DNA from: Aporhodopirellula aestuarii
GTDB taxonomy: Bacteria > Planctomycetota > Planctomycetia > Pirellulales > Pirellulaceae
Direction of reading: 5' to 3'
Assembly (NCBI RefSeq): GCF_023701485.1
Contig: NZ_JAMQBK010000063.1
Location: 53,143-117,142 of the forward strand
Length of the DNA: 64,000 bases
The position numbers were made by a program, and so were the translations under genes. The number at the start of each line of letters is the position of its first letter. Within the stretch, counting starts at the first letter, position 1. The notes beneath the pieces are model-generated. The model did no database searches. It had not been told where the DNA came from and worked only from the letters and a program-made list of their open reading frames with translations. Below are positions 19,314 through 28,038 of this stretch, piece by piece.

Positions 19314-20114
19314 ATGAACATGCAATTGATTGAGCGTCAATTCACGCGGATTGGCGCACGTGCGCAAATTCATCGTGCTTCGCGACGCAATGGCATCGAA
19401 GGGATCACGATCGATATCGGAAACGATGGCGATGGTGAATTCTTCGATATTGCGGTGGCGTCACCACTCATTTCGACGACTCGTGTGCTCGATGTTCAGC
19501 CGAGCATGCGGCACCTGCTGTTGATGGCGGACCAGCGTGACGGGAAGCACAAGTTTCTATGCGGTCACGATGAACGACATTGGTTTGTGGCCGCGGTGCC
19601 CGAACGTGCTGCGGTCTCGACGGTTCAAACGGCGTTCGACGCATTGAAGCCGGTTGCTGTACGAGCACTCGAGAATCGACTCGGTGTGAAGCCACGCAAG
19701 CGGAATCGCCGACGCAATGAGGCGTTTGTTCGCCAAGGTGAATGGTTCTTTGTGCCTTTGCCGAGTGATTCGTTCGTCAATGAACGCTTGATTTTACGAA
19801 GCGAACCGATCGCACGCGGTGGCGGAAAACCACACCTGTGCGAAGAGGTCGTTCGTCAAGGCGGGGAATTGGTGTACGTCGCGGCGGGATATCCTCAGGG
19901 GGTGACCGAAGCGCAGCGGGAGCGGTTGATCAGCCGTCGGCCGCAATTGCGTAACCTGCACTGGGTCGCCCAGCGTCGCAACCCGAGTGTGTTTGTTCGG
20001 GGACGAGTTCGTCACCGAGACCACAAAACCATCGTTTTGAACGGTTGGCATCAAGTTCTGATGAACACCGAAAACGAGTCGATCGCGATGCGACATGTCG
20101 CGTTCATTGATTGA
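19314..20114 (+). CDS. Unrecognised basic protein
   Basis: Start ATG 19314 follows GAAAGG by seven bases and gives 266 residues. No signal peptide or membrane helix. The protein is rich in Arg, with a cluster VKPRKRNRRRNEAFVRQGEWFFVPLP at mid-length and RQGGELVYVAAGYPQG / RNPSVFVRGRVRHRDHKTIVLNGWHQVLMNTENE towards the end. The repeated (V)RQGEWFFVP and RQGGELVYVA segments suggest a duplicated small beta domain. Nucleic-acid binding is possible from the charge, but there is no known motif. A strong terminator follows, so it is a single-gene transcript. Confidence 0.7.
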   Translation: MNMQLIERQFTRIGARAQIHRASRRNGIEGITIDIGNDGDGEFFDIAVASPLISTTRVLDVQPSMRHLLLMADQRDGKHKFLCGHDERHWFVAAVPERAAVSTVQTAFDALKPVAVRALENRLGVKPRKRNRRRNEAFVRQGEWFFVPLPSDSFVNERLILRSEPIARGGGKPHLCEEVVRQGGELVYVAAGYPQGVTEAQRERLISRRPQLRNLHWVAQRRNPSVFVRGRVRHRDHKTIVLNGWHQVLMNTENESIAMRHVAFID

Positions 20115-20135
20115 GATCGTGTGACTTGAAACTTC

Positions 20136-20163
20136 GCCCCGCACCTCGGTGCGGGGCTTTTTT
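20136..20163 (+). terminator. Rho-independent terminator
   Basis: A perfect 10-base stem (GCCCCGCACC / GGTGCGGGGC) with a two-base loop, followed by six T. It lies 21 bases after the stop of the unrecognised basic protein and is the clearest intrinsic terminator in the window. Confidence 0.93.
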
Positions 20164-20220
20164 ATTGTGTCATCTTTTTCGGAGAGGTTGGCAAATTGCA
20201 GACTCGCCGCGCCCATCGGT

Positions 20221-21888
20221 CTATCGACCTTGGTGAGTCGCGATCGGTACGAAACCGACTTCCATGCCTGCCGGTGGAGTCACCAGGACGGCGGGATCGA
20301 GATCGGCGAGTTCGCCGTCCTGCGGCGGTGGCAGGTATTCTTGGTCTTGTCTCCACGCACGATGGAGCTTCTCGACTTTCGCCTGCATCGCTTCGCGCTC
20401 TTCGTCAGTTAAATCTGCGTTTAATAACGCCGGTTGGTCGGCAAATCGATACCAGTAGTACGTGACGGTGCTTCCATCACCGAGTTTGGTTTCGAAAGGA
20501 CCCGCAACCGGACCTGGAGATTTCCAGCAGCTTTCGGGAGCGTCCGGTGTCATGTAAGGTTCTGGAGTTGTCGAACGAGGATTTCCGAATTGAACGTCCA
20601 CCAATCCGGTTTCAGCGGGAACGTCCGAGGGCTCAACGGCAACCCAAATCGGACCGGATCCGCTCGTTTCGTCCAAGCGGTAGTATTGGGGCAACGTGAC
20701 GAGTGGGCCTTCGGGCGTATCCGTTTGCGTGGTGAGTTCTTTGTCCCATCGATAACCATACGTGGTTGGTCCGAGGGTTATTGGGGTTGCGAATGCGTTC
20801 CAGCGAATGGGAGTTCTCTGTTCTTTGGGTGTCGATTCGGGATAAAGCTTCCAAGTCGATCCGCCTCTTTTCTCGAAGTCGTGAACTGCGGAAGCATCGG
20901 TGTTGATCGTCCCGCTCACCGGTTCGCCACCGTGGAACCATGCTTTCGTGGAATCCCATAGTGCGGCTTTGGAATACGCGGTGACTTGATGAACGACTGG
21001 CGACGTGCCCTGGGCGTCGCGAGGGAACGAAGTCGGAGCGACGCGGGCATAGGTCACACCGTTTGAGTCAGTGGATTGATACGCGGGGATGTACTGCGTT
21101 TCCATTTGGATGGCTTTGTTCGGATTGGCCGGTTGGCTATCGAGAAACGTGCCGGCGTACGAAGGATCCTTGACGCTCGGCTTGGCCCAAAAGTTGGGAG
21201 TGAAGAACGCGACAGGGCCTTTGAAGTTGCCGGTGTTCAGAAACAGCGTCCAGCTTTGATCGCCCGTTGGTACATCGGTCCCCTCGGTGGTTGGTTTTGC
21301 TTCGGTGAGTGGCAATGGAAGGTATCCGTAACCGAACAATTGGCCGCATGTTCCTTGTTTTAAGTTCAGACCGTCTGGTGGCCAAACGACGTGAGGACTT
21401 AGCTGAGCGATGCCGTACTTACCTCGGGGATTTTCCCAGTCGCGTCCTTTACCCGCACCCGGTCCGTTGGCCCATTCACTAAAGCTTTTTGCGACGCCGC
21501 CCATGATGAATTTTGGTGTCTTGGTGGCAAACCGGGTATCACGCCACCAACCCAATCCGCCTTCGATGTCACTGTAGTTTGCCATCGAACGTTTCACATC
21601 AGACTTTGCAAACATCCAGGTACCGAAGAGGCCGGTTTGGAACCGGTTCCCTGGGTATTTGTCTAGCAACGGCCAGGCGGAGACGTAGAGCGAAAATCCA
21701 GCGTCATACTTTTCAGGCAGCTTTTCATGGGGAACGAGCAAGTAGCCGGCCATTTCGGCGCGGCGAGGGCGGGATGTTTTTTGGGGGCTGGGGGCCGCGT
21801 CGTCCGAATAGATTGACGGGTGATCGAACGCAGTGATCGCGATGATCGCCAGAAACGCGGTGACGAAAACTGGACGGATTTTTAGCAT
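20221..21888 (-). CDS. Exported protein of unknown function
   Basis: Start ATG 21888 (MLKIRPVFVTAFLAIIAITAF) gives 555 residues with a signal peptide of about 27 residues. The mature protein begins near DDAAPSPQKTSRPRRAEMAGYLLVP and is rich in Trp, Tyr, Pro and Gly (FGTWMFAKSDV, GLGWWRDTRF, YYWYRFADQPALL), typical of an extracellular beta protein. The C-terminus DEEREAMQAKVEKLHRAWRQDQEYLPPP is helical. I recognise no family. It converges with the basic protein across the terminator at 20136 and is divergent from the VKOR gene. Confidence 0.75.
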   Translation of the reverse strand: MLKIRPVFVTAFLAIIAITAFDHPSIYSDDAAPSPQKTSRPRRAEMAGYLLVPHEKLPEKYDAGFSLYVSAWPLLDKYPGNRFQTGLFGTWMFAKSDVKRSMANYSDIEGGLGWWRDTRFATKTPKFIMGGVAKSFSEWANGPGAGKGRDWENPRGKYGIAQLSPHVVWPPDGLNLKQGTCGQLFGYGYLPLPLTEAKPTTEGTDVPTGDQSWTLFLNTGNFKGPVAFFTPNFWAKPSVKDPSYAGTFLDSQPANPNKAIQMETQYIPAYQSTDSNGVTYARVAPTSFPRDAQGTSPVVHQVTAYSKAALWDSTKAWFHGGEPVSGTINTDASAVHDFEKRGGSTWKLYPESTPKEQRTPIRWNAFATPITLGPTTYGYRWDKELTTQTDTPEGPLVTLPQYYRLDETSGSGPIWVAVEPSDVPAETGLVDVQFGNPRSTTPEPYMTPDAPESCWKSPGPVAGPFETKLGDGSTVTYYWYRFADQPALLNADLTDEEREAMQAKVEKLHRAWRQDQEYLPPPQDGELADLDPAVLVTPPAGMEVGFVPIATHQGR

Positions 21889-22468
21889 GGGGAGCTTTGA
21901 GGTGGGGATGTGGGAGGGGGCGTTCGGACAGGTTACGAAACTTGGCCCAATCGTTCGCGAGGAAACAATAACTCTATCCGTTCGCAATCAGTTGTAACTC
22001 GATCGCCATGCTCGGTCAGCGGAATTGTCTTTTCGACGGACGTAATCGACCCAAGTTTTCTCCGCCGTATTCTGAGCTCTCCAATATTGCCACGACGCAA
22101 CGAAGGAGAGCGGACTAGGTGCGGAGCATGAAAATGGCCCGCGTTCTTTCGAGGCTGCGATCGGCGCAGCCGTGCAGGCGGCGTGGGGAAGCGTTTTACG
22201 GATCGCTCGTTGTCGCGTTCGGTGAGATCACGCGGGCGTAGCAGCGATGGGAGTGCGAGCTGCGTGGGCCCGGTGGAAGAGTTGATCGCCAGGCGGTCGA
22301 TTTGCTTTCGAATCAACCAGACCCACGTCGTTTTTCCGCACCAGAACCGAATGGCGTGGGACTTTGCGCCCGTAACGAATGGCCGAATGAGCGGGAGACT
22401 TTTGGCATGCAAACTGCATTGGTGCGGGCTCGGCAACTCGAGTTTTCAACCTGTATCCGGAGCCCCCC
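21889..22468. other. Divergent intergenic region holding the VKOR promoter
   Basis: About 580 bases without a supported gene. The only element I can defend is the sigma-54-type promoter at 22402-22418. Short open frames here have no export signal, ribosome site or recognisable content. Confidence 0.5.
22402..22418 (+). promoter_or_regulatory. Candidate sigma-54 promoter for VKOR-DsbA
   Basis: TTGGCATGCAAACTGCA: GG and GC are separated by exactly ten bases. The -24 box TGGCAT fits the TGGCAY consensus and the -12 box CTGC has one mismatch to TTGC. The predicted start of transcription is near 22429, about 40 bases before the ATG. Confidence 0.6.
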
Positions 22469-23887
22469 ATGTCGACCGTTCACCTGCACCGCCCGATCTC
22501 CCGTTCTTCAGCAAACTGGCACCACTCACTGTCCTCACGCAAGCCATTTTTTTCTGGGACAACGGCTGGCGTGACGTCCACGGTGTGGGCGGTGATGTTG
22601 ACGTGCAGCACGATCGCGATCGCGACGAGCATTTACCTAGCTTGGTCGGCGCTCACTTTGTCTCCGGTTGCGGGATGCAGTGGCGGCAGCGTTTTTGACT
22701 GCCATCACGTGCTCCACAGTCGTTGGTCGAAGGTCCTCGGTGTTCCGGTGAGCGTTCCCGCAATCGCCACTCACGCTTGCGTGATCGGATTATTGCTTGT
22801 CCGGCCGAGTAGTGTGCGGTGGCAGCGACTTCGATGGTCCGGGATTGGTTTGGCAAGCCTCGCTGCCGGTGGAGCAGCGATCTGGTTCATCGGGCTGCAG
22901 ATTTTCGCCCTGGGGCATCTGTGCCCTTATTGCCTCGTCGCTCACGTCGCGGGATTAGTTTTGGCGGGCGTGTTTTTGTGGAGTCACCCTGTCAAAGCGA
23001 GCGTTCTGCGATGGATCGCCGGTGGAGCTTCCGCTGCCCTCGCGGTGTTGATCACGTTGCAAGTGAACAGCGAGCCGCCACAGACTTTTGAGACAATCGA
23101 GCATGGGGCCGCGCCAACAATTGAGTCGGATAGCGGTTTGTCTGAAGAAGCCACCGAAGAGGAGTTTTTCGCTCCGCCACCATCGGTCAGCCTGCAACAT
23201 CAAATGGATGAAACCCTCGCCAGCTGGAACATCCCCGATCTTTCGCGGTTGACGCTCGCTTTAGCGAACCCTGCAACCCTCGTGTACGGTGATGTCGGGG
23301 CGTCGCAAGCGGAGTCTGCCAAGACCGTTCAGATCTTGGGTGGCGTCAAACTCTCGACCAAAGACTGGCCGTTGATTGGAAGCCCGGATGCCGAAATCGT
23401 TTTTGTCGAAATGTTTGATTACACCTGTCCGCACTGTCAGCGTACGCATGCGTCACTGAAAGCGGCCAAGGAACATTTTGGCGATCGGCTGGCGGTGATT
23501 GTCTTGCCTGTTCCGTTGGACGGAAAATGTAACCCGACCGTCCAGTCGACACACGCAAGCCACGCGGAATCATGCGAGCTGGCGAAGTTGGCCGTGGCTG
23601 TGTGGATGAGCGATCGTGAAAAGTTCGCGGAATTCCACAACTACCTATTCGAATCAAAACCGAATTATTCCCAGGCGGTGAGCCATGCCGCGTCTCTGGT
23701 GGGCAAGTCGAAGCTCGACGGGATTCTTCAAGGATCGGTGCCAGGCGAGTACGTCAAGCGTCACGTGCAGTTGTATCAGAAGGCTGGAGCGGGAACGATT
23801 CCGAAGCTGTTGTTTTCGAGAACGACGACCGTGGGGGCGGTGGAATCGCCCCAGACGATGATTCAGTTGATCAATCAGAATCGCTGA
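22469..23887 (+). CDS. VKOR-DsbA-like fusion for disulfide formation
   Basis: 472 residues. Residues 40-195 hold several membrane helices of a vitamin K epoxide reductase domain, with the loop cysteines CSGGSVFDC and the quinone-side active site LCPYC near 151-154. After an acidic linker comes an exported thioredoxin-fold domain with VEMFDYTCPHCQRTH near 319-322 and a cis-Pro-like TIPKLLF near the end. The fused pair would oxidise envelope protein thiols, the DsbA part taking electrons and VKOR passing them to quinone. Such fusions are known in several bacterial phyla. Confidence 0.9.
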   Translation: MSTVHLHRPISRSSANWHHSLSSRKPFFSGTTAGVTSTVWAVMLTCSTIAIATSIYLAWSALTLSPVAGCSGGSVFDCHHVLHSRWSKVLGVPVSVPAIATHACVIGLLLVRPSSVRWQRLRWSGIGLASLAAGGAAIWFIGLQIFALGHLCPYCLVAHVAGLVLAGVFLWSHPVKASVLRWIAGGASAALAVLITLQVNSEPPQTFETIEHGAAPTIESDSGLSEEATEEEFFAPPPSVSLQHQMDETLASWNIPDLSRLTLALANPATLVYGDVGASQAESAKTVQILGGVKLSTKDWPLIGSPDAEIVFVEMFDYTCPHCQRTHASLKAAKEHFGDRLAVIVLPVPLDGKCNPTVQSTHASHAESCELAKLAVAVWMSDREKFAEFHNYLFESKPNYSQAVSHAASLVGKSKLDGILQGSVPGEYVKRHVQLYQKAGAGTIPKLLFSRTTTVGAVESPQTMIQLINQNR

Positions 23888-23973
23888 AGCTGGATCGCAA
23901 GCCCTCGAAGAATTGCGGCTTGCTCGGATCATGTCAGGTCAGATGCATTTGACGGCATCTGGCGAGTTTGAAA

Positions 23974-25155
23974 TTACGATGATTCGGGGCGGCTTTCGTC
24001 GCGATTGGTCGCCCGTTTGATTTGGTCGAGCACCGCCGCATCGAGCCAGCCGTGTTCGATCGCAATCTCCGCGGCTGCCGTACTGTCTTGAATAAGGTAC
24101 ATCGGCACTCCCACCGCGGCGGACCGACGAACGTACTGATCCACCCTGCGGTCGTGGTCGCTTGCTACTTGAGGGTCGATATCGCGAATAAAGATCCCGC
24201 TGATTCGTTCGGGGAATTCCTCCGCGGCGGTCGCATAGAGCCGCGCATCCTCTTGGCCTGAATCTCCGAACAGCAGGAAGGGAAGGTTGTCAAACGTGGT
24301 GAGAAGACGGCGAACTTTATCCAGTTTGTGATCGTGACCGGATTTGATGAATTTGTCAGCATCGAGTCCAAGGTCGCGCAGCAGGAGCGGGCCGCGTGGA
24401 ATTGAATTGAGTTCTAAGAAATCTTCGAGAAAGTCGTAGAGATTCCAAGGTGAGCTGGAGACATAGAAAATCGGGTTGGTCGGTTTGTCGAAGCCGCCAT
24501 TTTGAAGTTGCTTGTACAGTTCAGCCACGCCATTGAGCGGAGCACGCGTGCGGGCATTGCCGAAGAACGTTAACTTTGCCATCGTCGCAATGTCGGTGGC
24601 ACCGGTATGTAGGATGGTGTCATCAACATCGCTGACGACCGCAAATTGAGCGCTGTCCGGGACCGTCAATACACCGCACTTCACTTGGTCGCTCTGGCGA
24701 CGTGATTTGGGATGACCGACAATTCGCAGCGAAGCGACGTCCCAGAACGTATTCGTATGATCTCCGCTACGTGGCAGCGAGATATGAAAGTAGCCCTCTG
24801 GATCGCTCGTCGCGGTCGCGGTTTTGTTTCCGAATGACGCTTCAACGGTGACACCAGGGACTTCATCGCTCATGAACCGGCGGACGGCGGCATTGAGGTT
24901 TCGCCACCAGCGGTCATTGCGAAAATCGGGGACATTGGGCGGATTCGTCAGAACCCGGCCTTGGAGATGAACGGCATCGGAGGAAGCGAAGCCCATGTAT
25001 GGGAAAATCTTGGGAACGCCCACGCTGCCGACCCGCTTGCGCAGCTTGCGAATGCTCGCATCAGCGATATCGTCTGCCGAGGAAGCTGTGCGGGTGAGCC
25101 AAGTGGAAATGTGCCGTTTCCATTCGTCTGAGGTCGCAGCGCTCATCGGTGTCAT
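23974..25155 (-). CDS. App1-like phosphatidate phosphatase family protein (DUF2183)
   Basis: 393 residues; ATG 25146 (MSAATS), which has GGAG ten bases before it, may be the real start rather than ATG 25155. An N-terminal Ig-like strand region (VHLQGRVLTN...VTVEASFGNKTATATSDPEGYFHISL) precedes the HAD-like catalytic core VSDVDDTILHTG, YVSSSPWNLYDFLEDFLELN and LLFGDSGQEDARLYA. These match yeast App1, a Mg-dependent phosphatidate phosphatase that uses DxDxT. Likely cytoplasmic, acting on membrane lipid. It lies downstream of a lipoprotein gene, with a terminator hairpin between them. Confidence 0.88.
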   Translation of the reverse strand: MTPMSAATSDEWKRHISTWLTRTASSADDIADASIRKLRKRVGSVGVPKIFPYMGFASSDAVHLQGRVLTNPPNVPDFRNDRWWRNLNAAVRRFMSDEVPGVTVEASFGNKTATATSDPEGYFHISLPRSGDHTNTFWDVASLRIVGHPKSRRQSDQVKCGVLTVPDSAQFAVVSDVDDTILHTGATDIATMAKLTFFGNARTRAPLNGVAELYKQLQNGGFDKPTNPIFYVSSSPWNLYDFLEDFLELNSIPRGPLLLRDLGLDADKFIKSGHDHKLDKVRRLLTTFDNLPFLLFGDSGQEDARLYATAAEEFPERISGIFIRDIDPQVASDHDRRVDQYVRRSAAVGVPMYLIQDSTAAAEIAIEHGWLDAAVLDQIKRATNRDESRPESS

Positions 25156-25170
25156 TCTCCATCTATGAAA

Positions 25171-25198
25171 GAAAACAGCCGATCAAGGGATCGGCTGT
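25171..25198 (-). terminator. Rho-independent terminator after the acidic lipoprotein
   Basis: A perfect 10-base stem (ACAGCCGATC / GATCGGCTGT) with a four-base loop, followed on the minus strand by TTTTCTTTC. It sits just before the App1-like start, so it either ends the upstream operon or allows partial read-through into App1. Confidence 0.85.
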
Positions 25199-25292
25199 TA
25201 CGTTGTTGTTTTCAGGTCCCGCCGCGAGGGCTGCGGTTATGCAGGCCGATGGCGAGCCATCGGTGGAACTTACTGGGGTGGGGACGGTCGCC

Positions 25293-25628
25293 TTATTCGA
25301 CTTCCTCGATTGCGGCTTCCTCATCGTCCATCTCTTCGAGCTGGTCGGCACGTTCTTCGCCCGATTGCTCGATTTGATCTGCAATTTGTTCGCCGCGGTC
25401 TTCGAGATTATCGGCGGCTTCATCAGCCTGGTCTTCCAACGCTGGGCGAGCCGACTCGTAGCGGTTCTCGACATTTTCGGCGGCGTTGTCGTAGTTGTCA
25501 CGGACGTCGTCGGCGTACTGTTGGGTCGTGTCGCGGACCTCATCGGCACGTTCGTCATAGACGGAATCGTTGCAGCCAACGAAGCTGAGTCCGAGAGCCA
25601 AAGTCAAAATGCTAAGTAGAGTTTTCAT
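25293..25628 (-). CDS. Acidic coiled-coil lipoprotein
   Basis: Start ATG 25628 gives 111 residues. MKTLLSILTLALGLSFVGC ends in a lipobox with Cys 19. The mature part is a long charged helix with regular Asp/Glu/Ala/Gln (DERADEVRDTTQQYADDVRDNYDNAAENVENR), a likely coiled coil anchored in a membrane. The start overlaps the hydrolase stop as ATGA, so it is translationally coupled. Possible envelope spacer or stress protein; function unknown. Confidence 0.78.
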   Translation of the reverse strand: MKTLLSILTLALGLSFVGCNDSVYDERADEVRDTTQQYADDVRDNYDNAAENVENRYESARPALEDQADEAADNLEDRGEQIADQIEQSGEERADQLEEMDDEEAAIEEVE

Positions 25629-26377
25629 CGTTCTTTTTCCTGTCGTTGTTGTTGATCTGATGCCGTCGTTTTCGTCATGGGCGACATGTTGGCGGCATTT
25701 CCGGGCAAACGATTTGTTAAGCCACTTTTGGATAAGGCAATCGACGTGCCAAAGTCGGTTTGCAAAAGTTCTTGGCGGATAACTTGCCACGCATTTGGCT
25801 GAAATAACACCGAATTATGCGTCGCCCAGACCCGACGTTCGCGAATCACGTGTGGATCATTTGATTCGTCGTCAACAAACGCATCGCCGGTGGCCCAGAC
25901 GATCGATCGGGAGATGGAAAGGTGGTCGGGAATCGACACCCCTGCTCGCTGATCGGACGACATTACCGCGAATTCCTCGGTGAGGTTGCTGGCAAGCCCA
26001 TGGGTGGCACGCAGGATCGGAACCGAACTCGTTACCGGACAAACAGACACGAGCCTGCCAAAGTTCTTGTGAGTCGTGCGATGTAGCGCCGAACGCGTGA
26101 TCCAATCACCAAAGCTGTGCGCCACAATCGAAATGGGTGTGTTCGATCGATCCATTTGTTCGGCAAGTGAATCGATGACGGAAGACGTGTCGTGAAAGAC
26201 GTGGGGATAGTCCCAGCGGATTACCTGAGCGAAATCGCGATGGAGATACCGGTAGATCGGGTACATCATCCAAGCCGGCGACATGAATCCTGGGACGAGG
26301 AGGAGAGTCGCCGGTTGAGGGTGGCGGGGCCTAGTCACGGATCGCGTGTTCCGGATCACGGCTGACGGCTTCGCCAT
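25625..26377 (-). CDS. Alpha/beta hydrolase
   Basis: Start ATG 26377 preferred: it has GAGGAG a few bases upstream and gives 250 residues, overlapping the preceding gene by 47 bases (ATG 26401 is an alternative). LLLVPGFMSPAWMMYPIYRYL is the oxyanion strand; ISIVAHSFGDWITRSAL holds the nucleophile elbow with Ser in a variant A-H-S-F-G. A late ATHNSVLF may give the catalytic His. Similar to cytoplasmic esterases/lipases; no export signal. It is between an EEP nuclease and a lipoprotein in one operon. Confidence 0.8.
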   Translation of the reverse strand: MAKPSAVIRNTRSVTRPRHPQPATLLLVPGFMSPAWMMYPIYRYLHRDFAQVIRWDYPHVFHDTSSVIDSLAEQMDRSNTPISIVAHSFGDWITRSALHRTTHKNFGRLVSVCPVTSSVPILRATHGLASNLTEEFAVMSSDQRAGVSIPDHLSISRSIVWATGDAFVDDESNDPHVIRERRVWATHNSVLFQPNAWQVIRQELLQTDFGTSIALSKSGLTNRLPGNAANMSPMTKTTASDQQQRQEKER

Positions 26378-27479
26378 TGATCTCCTCGTCTTCGCGGGCA
26401 CGTTCGATGCGAAGGTCCACTTCGGCTTGATCGTCAGGTTTTTCTTCGAGTACTTCGTGTTCGTTTTGCTTCTCAGGTTCGAGACGCAAATCGATCAGCA
26501 TGGGGAAGTGATCCGAGCCGATATGAGGCAGGCGTTGGATCGTGGTGACGGTGAAATGCGGCGAGTGGAAAATGTGGTCTAGGGGGTAGCGGCAGTACCA
26601 ATGGTCGGCGTGAAAAGTGTTGAAAAAACCGCGGCCGCGCCGTGGATCCAACATGCCGCTGGTGCGAAGGAAAAGTCGGGTGGTTGCTGACCAGGCGACA
26701 TCGTTGAGGTCGCCGCCGATGATCGTCGGTTCGGTTTCATCGACTAGCTCTTGCCCCCACAATGTTAATTCGGCGTCACGAGCCGTCGCATCATTGCCCC
26801 GGATCGGTTCGGGCGGACGCGGATGGACGGCGATCACTCGCACCTCACGACCGTCATCAAGCTTGAGGTGTGCGTCGATCGAAGGAATATCGTCCTGGAC
26901 CAGGAACCGCACGCGATGACGAAGAATTGGCAAACGTGACAGCAACATCATGCCGTACCAGTTGTCTTGGGGACGGACGATACGGTGGGGGTATTGCTCT
27001 AGCAACGGTGAGATGGAATCAATCCAGTCCTTGTCCGGTTCTAAGGCAATAAGGACGTCAGGATCAGCCTCCGTAACGACTTCCACCCATCGATCGTAAT
27101 GATCGTTTTCCATCTCAACGTTGGAAACGACCATTCGCAGCGTCGCGGGATCTTCGCGATGCCGGTGTTTTCGCGCCGTCGGTTTTGCTTGTTGAGGAAA
27201 AACGGGGGTGTACGGGATAATGCGGCAGCCGTGCCAGACAGTCAGTCCGGTGGCAATGAGAACAAAGACCCATTCCGAAACGGGGGCGGGATCGCCCATG
27301 GCATAGGGCACTAACGCATAAACAGCGGTTACCGACCAAGCGATGACGATGATTTGCACGCGAGGGAAGTCCCATCCGCGGATGAACCAGTGAGGGCTCG
27401 AACTGAGGCTGAGCAAGGATCCGCACACCAACGCGATCAATGTTCCGAGCAGCAGGTATCCGAGTATGGTTAGAAACAT
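26331..27479 (-). CDS. Membrane-anchored endonuclease/exonuclease/phosphatase family protein
   Basis: 382 residues. Residues 1-85 form three membrane helices (MFLTILGYLLLGTLIALVCG, VQIIVIAWSVTAVYALV, WVFVLIATGLTVWHGC). From about 112 the EEP fold follows: VVSNVEMENDHYDRWVEVV, DVLIALEPD, AVHPRPP, IIGGDLNDVAW and a final HIGSDHFPMLIDL, which hold the Asn, Glu, His, Asp-Asn and Asp-His catalytic set. Substrate could be nucleic acid or a phospholipid-type phosphodiester. First gene of the operon with the hydrolase and lipoprotein. Confidence 0.89.
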   Translation of the reverse strand: MFLTILGYLLLGTLIALVCGSLLSLSSSPHWFIRGWDFPRVQIIVIAWSVTAVYALVPYAMGDPAPVSEWVFVLIATGLTVWHGCRIIPYTPVFPQQAKPTARKHRHREDPATLRMVVSNVEMENDHYDRWVEVVTEADPDVLIALEPDKDWIDSISPLLEQYPHRIVRPQDNWYGMMLLSRLPILRHRVRFLVQDDIPSIDAHLKLDDGREVRVIAVHPRPPEPIRGNDATARDAELTLWGQELVDETEPTIIGGDLNDVAWSATTRLFLRTSGMLDPRRGRGFFNTFHADHWYCRYPLDHIFHSPHFTVTTIQRLPHIGSDHFPMLIDLRLEPEKQNEHEVLEEKPDDQAEVDLRIERAREDEEINGEAVSRDPEHAIRD

Positions 27480-27519
27480 GGTAGTCCTTTGAGATGTTTT
27501 CTACGGACAGGTTTTCGGT

Positions 27520-27536
27520 TGCAAACATCGCGCCGG
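27520..27536 (-). promoter_or_regulatory. Weak candidate sigma-54 promoter for the EEP operon
   Basis: On the minus strand CCGGCGCGATGTTTGCA has perfect GG-N10-GC spacing and an intact TTGC, but the -24 box has two mismatches (CGGCGC). Predicted transcript start is about 30 bases before ATG 27479. Confidence 0.4.
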
Positions 27537-27884
27537 AATGAAGTTTGCGTTTGTTGCGACTGCATGCGATGGGCGGGCTAGCGCGAAAGTTCGAGTGTGG
27601 ATGCACCCGTTTCGAGATGCGGCACATCCGGAATGGCGTTTTATCCGTGCGGCTCGTGTTTCGTTGGGGCTTTGCCGATTGGTCCAAAACGGTATTGATG
27701 AACTGGCTTTCGCGGCGGTGTTAGTCGTGATTGGATGGTGAGCGGTCGTCTTGGTCGCGTATCATGCATGTACATACCGCCGGTGTCTCGCATCGAGGTC
27801 GGAGTGCCAATGTCCCGTGTTGCTCGGCGTCCGACGAGCCGGGCTCGCTGGGACGTCGATTGTATTACTGAACGATTTCAAATG

Positions 27885-27944
27885 TAGCGGAACGGCGCGA
27901 GCCGTCCGGTGACTCGGGACCGGACGGCTTGCGCCGTTCCGCTA
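27885..27944. repeat. Long palindromic intergenic element, copy 1
   Basis: Arms of 26 bases at 27885-27910 and 27919-27944 match at 25 of 26 positions, around an 8-base centre. The core AACGGCGCGAGCCGTCCGGT recurs in the same orientation at 47852, so this is a dispersed, hairpin-forming element rather than a local accident. A run of A follows on the plus strand, so it does not read as a terminator for either neighbour. Confidence 0.85.
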
Positions 27945-28038
27945 AAAAAGGCACTAGAACAATCAACTTCCCCGCGAGCTGATTGCCGGCGAATTTGTGA
28001 TGGAAGCGTTTTCTGGGAGTTTTCGCAAATGGGATTGA

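Larger units (their letters stand above)
27480..28038. other. Intergenic region with promoter candidate and palindromic repeat
   Basis: About 560 bases between divergent genes. It contains the weak sigma-54 candidate at 27520 and the long palindrome at 27885-27944. A 67-codon open frame at 27538 has no ribosome site or recognisable content and is not called. Confidence 0.5.

Noticed and set aside
27538..27741. 67-codon plus-strand frame
   Set aside because: Overlaps the promoter side of the EEP operon, without ribosome site or any family resemblance.
27756..27772. TTGGTCGCGTATCATGCA upstream of pcs
   Set aside because: It resembles a -24/-12 promoter, but the spacing is one base too long (GG-N11-GC), which normally abolishes sigma-54 recognition.
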